This document shows, piece by piece, positions 7,301 through 8,682 of a DNA stretch of 8,682 nt. Origin of the DNA: Nitrospirota bacterium (GTDB taxonomy: Bacteria > Nitrospirota > Nitrospiria > Nitrospirales > UBA8639); NCBI GenBank assembly GCA_003235785.1, contig QJYE01000112.1:1-8682 (forward strand), in the 5' to 3' direction. The notes beneath the pieces were generated by a model. The model was not told the DNA's origin. It was given only the letters and a program-made list of their open reading frames with translations, and ran no database searches. A program made the translations under genes and the position numbers. Position 1 is the first letter of the stretch, and every line of letters begins with the position of its first letter.

Positions 7301-7461
7301 TGTATTTTTGAGGAAATCTCCCCTAACTCGGCCAACAATTCTAAAACCTGGCTTTGCCCTTGAGAATCAGCCAATCGGGCCACAAGACAATGAGCGGTCG
7401 CCTCATCAAGTCGATCAAAGAGGAGTTCCTTAAGCTTCTGTGGTAGCGGTTGTCGTGGCAT
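4381..7461 (-). CDS. NorD/CbbO-like VWA-domain protein with helical repeats and a zincin motif
   Basis: From ATG 7461 this protein has 1,026 residues, well beyond a typical NorD. The N-terminal third (about 76-345) holds at least six helical repeats of pattern W-x3-G-x2-L ... A-x2-F-[FL]-x2-[SA]-P; the Trp positions include 76, 155, 192, 235 and 315. A central segment has HEVGH (434-438) in VAHEVGHVEFG, then EDAR (494-497), as in metallopeptidase-type zinc sites. Next come a Gln/Gly/Ser/Asp-rich linker (about 600-715) and the NorD-type motif YEEWDGLIRDYRPQWCRV (734-751). The C-terminal VWA domain (about 835-1026) has the MIDAS motif DMSGS (Asp842, Ser844, Ser846), IDIEKEGLLLLSEAL, GAAIRHA and ISDGKP (Asp950). 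Relatives act with MoxR-family AAA+ ATPases to activate nitric oxide reductase or Rubisco; no ATPase gene is present here. The frame continues to TTG 7539, with ATG 7515 also possible. It leads the operon with the 135-residue gene and mdh. Target and substrate are unknown. Confidence 0.88.
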   Translation of the reverse strand: MPRQPLPQKLKELLFDRLDEATAHCLVARLADSQGQSQVLELLAELGEISSKIQGEAVSAMGEVERRGCLASVVPWLDLGISLAQSSGALGLRYFKESPTILSFVLEAPRRDQLLAQVLELADGPSESAPQCAYEWFKVLPQLSQEHSLEDIQQWASLGMELAGWNYILGNEFLRESPAIAQAIPLEAAKSWIGFGMKLIVQNSLGKPDYVGPLEFFRSSPRLFLEIADPDVKQWVIDLGSNLADRSPEQAIEFLAEAPAMLLRVPSLEWQIRVLKFGLLVVDRDPLAAMTYLRRVPEVLDLQGPSEHTAVFDAWFGQGMEALEYSVEAGRAFFALETRQACAVVEEAISGVPLRQVARSLKLFARALCGEDVILEPLPDMSGSGTSASPNMLDGSSARAQVNTENLTIYLPLIMKRSSTQEGNRRWYTVMVAHEVGHVEFGTYRLSNPVLQRVAASAQGRYGAITQSPIKTLGDLFRLYPQPGIIRDLWEIVEDARIDFLLKQEYPGLQEDLVILTKEAIHTRTLSHGMTAREIVLDALLLYFSGMTKDDFTQPGLQEVIDEVWKLAQFILRPTATVDDGVELADQLYQLLESRIGTLTKKSDEEQGEEFSDTGAVSAEAQHHEAAEHLEHAYQPLLNWEFRGIVNPDQVQGEDETTGQDQSGGQQGGGISEDKGGVNSAGSPQRSQSSQPQKPQDPQDPLFGASPLQQWFQPNLNPQDRRTGQALRRGEYVYEEWDGLIRDYRPQWCRVLEQAGGEGSPDFVDETFRTYGPIVRLIRRYFESIRPEAFRRVGRQADGEDIDFDAVVEWMADRRQGHDTSDQVYSTRQKHDRQVAVAFLVDMSGSTGRQIGSRARQVIDIEKEGLLLLSEALSAIGDQYAIYGFSGQSRQAVDIHVLKDFDERSGGRVGLKISGVKPRQQNRDGAAIRHATHRLMQQAAKVRLLILISDGKPLDDEYSDEYSLEDTKMALREARLKGIHPFCITIDQAATDYVKRMYGDIGFLVVDEVESLPTRLPKIYQRLTAR

Positions 7462-7500
7462 GATAAACGAAATGAAACCGTCCGTCAGGGATGAGACTAA

Positions 7501-7513
7501 GGGGAATTTCCCC
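7501..7513. repeat. Perfect 13-bp palindrome in the VWA gene leader
   Basis: GGGGAA-T-TTCCCC is a perfect palindrome with 6-bp arms around one base. It lies between the predicted transcription start (~7558) and the chosen ATG at 7461, and touches the alternative ATG at 7515. As RNA it could form a 5-bp GC-rich hairpin with a 3-nt loop. As DNA it has the shape of a dimeric repressor site. I know no regulator with this site. Confidence 0.35.
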
Positions 7514-7560
7514 ATTGAACTCTCATAAGAACCCACCAAAACTCAATATTGCATAAGGCT

Positions 7561-7579
7561 GGGCATTATAAAAGTGCCC
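7561..7579. promoter_or_regulatory. Inverted repeat covering the -10 of the VWA operon promoter
   Basis: GGGCA-N9-TGCCC has perfect 5-bp arms and brackets the TATAAT at 7570-7565. An overlapping 8-bp palindrome, CCCTAGGG (7577-7584), lies in the promoter spacer. The position is where a repressor would block polymerase, but arms of 5 bp can arise by chance. Confidence 0.3.
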
Positions 7580-7593
7580 TAGGGGGTTGTAAA
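7565..7593 (-). promoter_or_regulatory. Strong sigma70-type promoter of the VWA-unknown-mdh operon
   Basis: The minus strand carries TTTACA (7593-7588; 5 of 6 consensus positions) and TATAAT (7570-7565; 6 of 6) with the optimal 17-nt spacer. Transcription should begin near 7558. The leader would be ~97 nt to ATG 7461, 43 nt to ATG 7515 or 19 nt to TTG 7539. This is the best-matching promoter in the window. The remainder of the 7540-7683 intergenic stretch shows no gene and no clear terminator for yggU. Confidence 0.65.
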
Positions 7594-7683
7594 CCAAAAC
7601 CCAAAGGAGGGCAGGGCATTGACCGAGATCCGATTCAACCATATTCCCAAATCTAGACCGCAAAGCCTCCACGACTCTTGATC

Positions 7684-7983
7684 CTACAGGAGAGGAAGAC
7701 GATCCTGAATTTCGCTAGCCGTCCTGCCGTGAATTAGGACACGCTTCTGCCTCGCACCCTTTCCTGATAGAATCTGAACGTCTTGTCGCGAGACACCAAA
7801 GTATCGAGCTAGAAATTGGCAAAGCTCCACATTAGCTTCTCCGTCAGCCGGTGGAGCCGCAAGACGAATTTTGATGGCCTCCCCATGTCGCCCCACTATT
7901 TCGGTTTTAGAAGCCCGTGGCTGGCAGTGAAGCCGAAGCTCCACACCCCTTTCACAGTCCCTGGCCCATGGCTCAATGGTCAC
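7684..7983 (-). CDS. yggU: DUF167/UPF0235 (YggU) family protein
   Basis: A small conserved protein whose biochemical role is not established. From GTG 7983 it has 99 residues, the usual family length. The family signature is clear: ELRLHCQPRASKTEIVG (15-31), KIRLAAPPADGEAN (38-51), FLARYFGV (57-64) and ILSGKGARQKRVLIHG (71-86), the core that folds as an alpha/beta sandwich. The frame extends upstream to TTG 8022, but GGAGG (7993-7989) lies 5 nt before GTG 7983, which also gives the normal length, so the longer version with 13 extra residues is less likely. In many bacteria yggU follows yggT and the PLP-binding yggS/proC genes; none is visible here, and the gene seems monocistronic. It is transcribed away from bfd across a shared 237-bp intergenic region. 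Confidence 0.92.
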   Translation of the reverse strand: MTIEPWARDCERGVELRLHCQPRASKTEIVGRHGEAIKIRLAAPPADGEANVELCQFLARYFGVSRQDVQILSGKGARQKRVLIHGRTASEIQDRLPLL

Positions 7984-8072
7984 ACAACCCTCCGCCCCCT
8001 TATCCGGGTAAAATTCACTCAATTCTCATCTAGAAGCAAGAACGGTCAATTGGGGGAACCTCGTCCGTATCA

Positions 8073-8091
8073 ATTGCGCATAATGCACAAT
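8073..8091. promoter_or_regulatory. Near-perfect inverted repeat in the yggU-bfd intergenic region
   Basis: ATTGCGCA-TAA-TGCACAAT has 8-bp arms with one mismatch around a 3-nt centre, a typical size and symmetry for a dimeric repressor site. It overlaps the candidate -10 of yggU (8085-8080). I cannot assign a regulator. Confidence 0.4.
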
Positions 8092-8108
8092 AAGTCATCT
8101 ATTTTCAA
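8080..8108 (-). promoter_or_regulatory. Candidate yggU promoter
   Basis: The minus strand has TTGAAA (8108-8103; 5 of 6) and CATTAT (8085-8080; 4 of 6) separated by 17 nt. The start would be near 8073, giving a ~90-nt leader. The -10 is weak, so this is a moderate candidate. Confidence 0.35.
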
Positions 8109-8133
8109 AGACTTAAGTTGACGAACGCATCTC

Positions 8134-8162
8134 TTGACAGGCCAAGATCTTCATAGTAAACT
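8134..8162 (+). promoter_or_regulatory. Promoter of bfd
   Basis: A perfect -35 TTGACA (8134-8139) is followed after 17 nt by TAAACT (8157-8162; 4 of 6 positions of the -10 consensus). Transcription should begin near 8169, five bases before the Fur box, giving a leader of about 52 nt. A second TTGAC at 8118-8122 has no matching -10. Confidence 0.55.
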
Positions 8163-8173
8163 AATTTAAAGTT

Positions 8174-8192
8174 GAGAACTATTATCATTATC
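8174..8192 (+). promoter_or_regulatory. Fur box in the bfd leader
   Basis: This 19-bp site matches the Fur consensus GATAATGATAATCATTATC at 15 of 19 positions, and its right half (ATCATTATC) is perfect. Read on the minus strand it begins with two tandem GATAAT hexamers, the unit bound by Fur. It lies just downstream of the predicted transcription start, where bound Fe-Fur would block transcription. bfd is Fur-repressed in well-studied bacteria, so site and target agree. Confidence 0.75.
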
Positions 8193-8220
8193 GAATCTAA
8201 AAACAATCCGTCTTTTAACC

Positions 8221-8427
8221 ATGTATATCTGTATCTGTAAAGGCATTCGTGAATCGGATGTTCACGAACTCGGAAAGGCAGGAGTGACCTGCCCTAAAAA
8301 GCTTGCGGCAACCTTAGGACTGAATGACAAGAAAAATTGTTGTGGCCGCTGCATTAAAAATATTTCTAAATTTGCCGCTCTGGCCGAAGAAGAATTCTCC
8401 TGCGCGCAATCCTCAGTTTTGAGTTAA
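8221..8427 (+). CDS. bfd: Bacterioferritin-associated ferredoxin (BFD-like 2Fe-2S protein)
   Basis: A 68-residue protein of the BFD-like 2Fe-2S family. Bfd donates electrons to bacterioferritin so that stored ferric iron is released as Fe(II) when iron is scarce. The start MYICICKGIRESDV supplies Cys4 and Cys6; CCGRC at 40-44 supplies Cys41 and Cys44, giving the Cys-x-Cys ... Cys-x2-Cys ligand set of Bfd with the usual spacing within one or two residues. Cys24, Cys40 and Cys61 are extra and not expected ligands. The helix-turn-helix layout (ESDVHELGKAG, PKKLAATLGL) matches the family, and the last ~12 residues form a short tail. ATG 8221 fits the invariant N-terminus, though no Shine-Dalgarno is apparent. 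It is the only plus-strand gene, follows a Fur box, and appears monocistronic; no bacterioferritin gene lies in the window. Confidence 0.93.
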   Translation: MYICICKGIRESDVHELGKAGVTCPKKLAATLGLNDKKNCCGRCIKNISKFAALAEEEFSCAQSSVLS

Positions 8428-8492
8428 ACCTCTGCTTACCCAAGCATTCACTCTCTTTCCTCTGCAGTCAATTCAAATTTCTTCCTCAATTA

Positions 8493-8584
8493 TTCCAGTA
8501 GATCCATTAACTCCTTTTCATTTCCCCTGTTAGAAATTTTTCCTGCGTGTTTCCGTCTATTCTTCCAAATTATTTCTACTGGAA
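8493..8584. repeat. 10-bp perfect inverted repeat
   Basis: TTCCAGTAGA (8493-8502) recurs as its exact reverse complement TCTACTGGAA (8575-8584), 72 nt apart. The right arm overlaps the right arm of the 15-bp inverted repeat by four bases, so the two pairings cannot form fully at the same time. Confidence 0.4.
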
Positions 8585-8595
8585 AAATTTCTGAC
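8529..8595. repeat. 15-bp inverted repeat with an associated 8-bp direct repeat
   Basis: GTTAGAAATTTTTCC (8529-8543) and GGAAAAATTTCTGAC (8581-8595) are complementary at 14 of 15 positions (12 consecutive), with a 37-nt spacer; the remaining T-G would be a wobble pair in RNA. TTTCCGTC follows the left arm at 8550-8557 and the right arm at 8601-8608, so the block also behaves as an imperfect ~50-bp direct duplication. It could be a regulatory region, a transcript end structure or a small mobile-element remnant; nothing decides between these. Confidence 0.45.
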
Positions 8596-8682
8596 TAGGA
8601 TTTCCGTCCCGTCTTTGGAGCTTCGGTGAGATCTCTCTCACATTCTCCATATTCCTAAAAAAAGATGTTCTCATTTTTGACA

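Larger units (their letters stand above)
8428..8682. other. Intergenic stretch without a convincing gene, pyrimidine-rich on the plus strand
   Basis: No frame with a credible start, length and family match is present. Short open stretches exist on the minus strand (about 32-35 codons each, rich in Lys/Glu because the strand is purine-rich), but none has family features. The region holds the inverted and direct repeats described separately, and ends with TTGACA (8677-8682), which could be the -35 of a plus-strand gene outside the window. There is no intrinsic terminator with a U-run behind bfd; a 6-bp hairpin (GTGAGA-TCTC-TCTCAC, 8626-8641) lacks a T-tract. Confidence 0.6.

Noticed and set aside
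7462..7539. Longer form of the VWA protein starting at TTG 7539 or ATG 7515.
   Set aside because: TTG is rare and lacks a clear ribosome binding site. ATG 7515 has only a weak GAGAG and sits on a palindrome. ATG 7461 lacks a good site too, so this rejection is tentative.
8626..8641. GTGAGA-TCTC-TCTCAC hairpin as a bfd terminator.
   Set aside because: The stem has only six base pairs, no T-tract follows on either strand, and it is about 200 bp beyond the bfd stop.
8576..8682. Minus-strand open frame running off the right edge, and a neighbouring purine-rich frame broken by a stop near 8490, considered as ends of a decayed gene.
   Set aside because: They are short, their Lys/Glu-rich content follows from base composition, and the repeats account for the apparent similarity between segments. 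No family motif is seen.
1..8682. CRISPR arrays, transposases, integrases, phage genes, tRNA or rRNA genes.
   Set aside because: I saw no regularly spaced repeats, no mobile-element enzyme motifs and no RNA-gene signature; the window looks like ordinary chromosomal backbone.

Overview
The window reads as chromosomal DNA from a chemolithoautotrophic bacterium, most likely a Nitrospira-like member of the Nitrospirota with moderate GC content. This assignment is an inference from gene content: a very long NorD/CbbO-like VWA protein, an LDH-like malate dehydrogenase, a stand-alone NuoF-type flavoprotein beside an adrenodoxin-type ferredoxin, and housekeeping pterin genes. No rRNA, tRNA, CRISPR array, insertion sequence or phage gene is visible, and every large reading frame is intact. 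Eight of the nine genes lie on the minus strand; only bfd is on the plus strand.

Reading right to left, in the minus-strand direction of transcription, the first gene is yggU (DUF167, 7983-7684), with a candidate promoter that overlaps an inverted repeat. Next comes a strong sigma70-type promoter (TTTACA-N17-TATAAT, 7593-7565). It drives an apparent three-gene operon: a ~1,026-residue NorD-like VWA/zincin protein (7461-4381), an unrecognised 135-residue protein (4363-3956) and malate dehydrogenase (3916-2969). After a bipartite inverted repeat and a second candidate promoter (TTGACG-N18-TATAGT, 2904-2875) comes a redox pair: a NuoF-like NAD(P)H/FMN/4Fe-4S subunit (2775-1480) and a 2Fe-2S ferredoxin 12 nt downstream. 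These are followed by a PTPS/QueD-family pterin synthase (1038-616) and GTP cyclohydrolase I (570 to beyond base 1), which catalyse consecutive steps of pterin synthesis.

On the right, bfd (8221-8427, plus strand) encodes a bacterioferritin-associated 2Fe-2S ferredoxin. It sits behind a TTGACA promoter and a 15/19 Fur box, so it is very probably iron-repressed. The last ~255 bases hold no convincing gene, but they contain an unusual cluster of inverted and direct repeats, and the window ends in TTGACA, which may be the -35 of the next gene.

Functionally the window combines central carbon metabolism (malate/oxaloacetate), electron transfer between pyridine nucleotide and iron-sulfur carriers, pterin synthesis and iron homeostasis. 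The most unusual element is the NorD-like protein. Proteins of this type normally work with a MoxR-family AAA+ ATPase to activate metalloenzymes. Here the ATPase is absent from the window, and the partners in the operon are malate dehydrogenase and an unknown small protein.
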